From NCBI GenBank assembly GCA_963753955.1, contig CAVWEM010000008.1:124001-188000 (forward strand): DNA of 64,000 nucleotides, read 5' to 3'. A model generated the notes under the pieces. It did no database searches, was not told the origin of the DNA, and saw only the letters and a list, made by a program, of their open reading frames with translations. The stretch comes from Methylumidiphilus sp963753955. GTDB lineage: Bacteria > Pseudomonadota > Gammaproteobacteria > Methylococcales > Methylococcaceae. Numbering within the stretch: position 1 is the first letter of the stretch; each line of letters begins with the position of its first letter. Both the position numbers and the translations under genes were made by a program. This document shows, piece after piece, positions 63,486-64,000 of the stretch.

Positions 63486-64000
63486 TCAAACCGCCCCGCG
63501 CAATTCCTTCTTAACTTCAATCACTTGACCGACTGCTTCTTCCCAGGAGACCTCCGGGTATTTCGGCTTATAATCCGTTTTCACCGTTTTATAAACGGTA
63601 ATCACTTTGTCGGCGGCGCTTTGGCCTTTGAAATCGGTTTTCTCCAGCGCCAATTCCTCGTTCAGCGCATTCCAAACCGTACCCTCGCCTTCGATCATCG
63701 GCAGCAACACATGGTGGATGCCATGGTATTTGACTTGGATAGGTTTGGGAATGTTTTCCACATAAAACACCACAGCCAACTCCTCCGCCACATCAGAGCC
63801 GTATTTTTCATAAAACAAAGGCAGGTATTCCAGCTTTTCGAGAAACCCGGATATGAAGGTTATTTTATCCACCCCCGCCAACATTGCCACCTGCTTGATG
63901 AAAGAAAGGGGGGGCAGGCGTCTGCCAAGGGAATCCGCTATCTCGCCCTCTTCCAACACCAGATCGCCGCGAAAAGCATCCAAGTTTGGGGTGGTGGTTT
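63486..64000 (-). CDS. Protein of unknown function, 5' partial
   Basis: The reading frame enters from the right edge and stays open, so the N-terminus is missing; at least 165 residues are visible. It is acidic and probably soluble and mostly helical, with VAMLAGVDKITFISGFLEKLE, VKYHGIHHVLLPMIEGEGTVWNALNEE and KVITVYKTVKTDYKPKYPEV. I do not recognise the family. It ends just upstream of the ligase remnant. Confidence 0.5.
   Translation of the reverse strand, partial: TTTPNLDAFRGDLVLEEGEIADSLGRRLPPLSFIKQVAMLAGVDKITFISGFLEKLEYLPLFYEKYGSDVAEELAVVFYVENIPKPIQVKYHGIHHVLLPMIEGEGTVWNALNEELALEKTDFKGQSAADKVITVYKTVKTDYKPKYPEVSWEEAVGQVIEVKKELRGAV

Noticed and set aside
1..64000. CRISPR arrays, rRNA or tRNA genes
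   Set aside because: No regularly spaced direct repeats and no recognisable RNA gene landmarks were seen in a read-through; a covariance-model search would be needed to exclude small tRNAs fully.

Overview
This window looks like a chromosomal segment of a moderately GC-rich Gram-negative proteobacterium. Outer-membrane-directed systems are everywhere: an RND tripartite pump, type VI secretion (T6SS) tip genes, and several lipoprotein signals. A gammaproteobacterium is my best guess, possibly methanotroph-like, judging from the mix of DUF3473-type polysaccharide deacetylases, a fused FAD/Fe-S dehydrogenase and a protoglobin. The exact taxon cannot be fixed from sequence reading alone.

Positions 1-27799 hold one long exopolysaccharide (EPS) locus, all on the + strand apart from an inserted toxin-antitoxin pair. 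It encodes a partial Wzx-type flippase, a Wzy/ligase-like polymerase, at least six glycosyltransferases, three FkbM and three other methyltransferases, a NodU/CmcH-type carbamoyltransferase, an aldo/keto reductase paired with a GMC oxidoreductase, an AsnB-type amidotransferase, a two-domain dehydrogenase (frameshifted), a heparinase II/III-like lyase, and two tandem DUF3473 polysaccharide deacetylases. Many genes overlap by ATGA or TGATG, so they are probably translationally coupled. A HicAB cassette with its own palindromic operator sits inside the locus on the minus strand (17812-18422).

Positions 27894-37153 encode an MdtABC-like RND pump (adaptor plus two permeases), a small periplasmic Spy/CpxP-like helical protein, and an outer-membrane lipoprotein with a probable beta-barrel.

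Positions 37290-47417 form a phospho-signalling and envelope module: an ABCG-type transporter with two N-terminal FHA domains, two paralogous membrane-anchored Ser/Thr kinases with zinc-ribbon N-termini, an OmpA-like lipoprotein, a secreted VWA protein, a glycine-zipper lipoprotein and an M48 metalloprotease. It runs directly into a T6SS effector-delivery cassette (47507-53850): VgrG, DUF4123 adaptor, PAAR tip, an unknown conserved protein, an AT-rich M91-like metallopeptidase with a candidate immunity gene, and a broken glucosaminidase with a broken periplasmic immunity-like gene. The parts recall the FHA/kinase/Tag control of T6SS, but in a different domain arrangement. This is the most interesting part of the window.

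Positions 53851-54676 are a repeat graveyard: a MITE-like inverted-repeat element and an IS30 remnant. Then come a heme-motif (CxxCH) sensor kinase with a sigma54-dependent response regulator, a convergent roadblock/LC7-protoglobin operon, an intergenic stretch of about 840 bp, a 1218-residue FAD/Fe-S dehydrogenase, the 3' remnant of an acyl-CoA ligase, and a partial unknown gene at the right edge.

A cross-cutting observation is that five genes are broken by single-base length changes, almost all in short homopolymers, with clear coding similarity continuing on both sides. Either the assembly has homopolymer errors or several envelope and effector genes are genuinely off or phase-variable.
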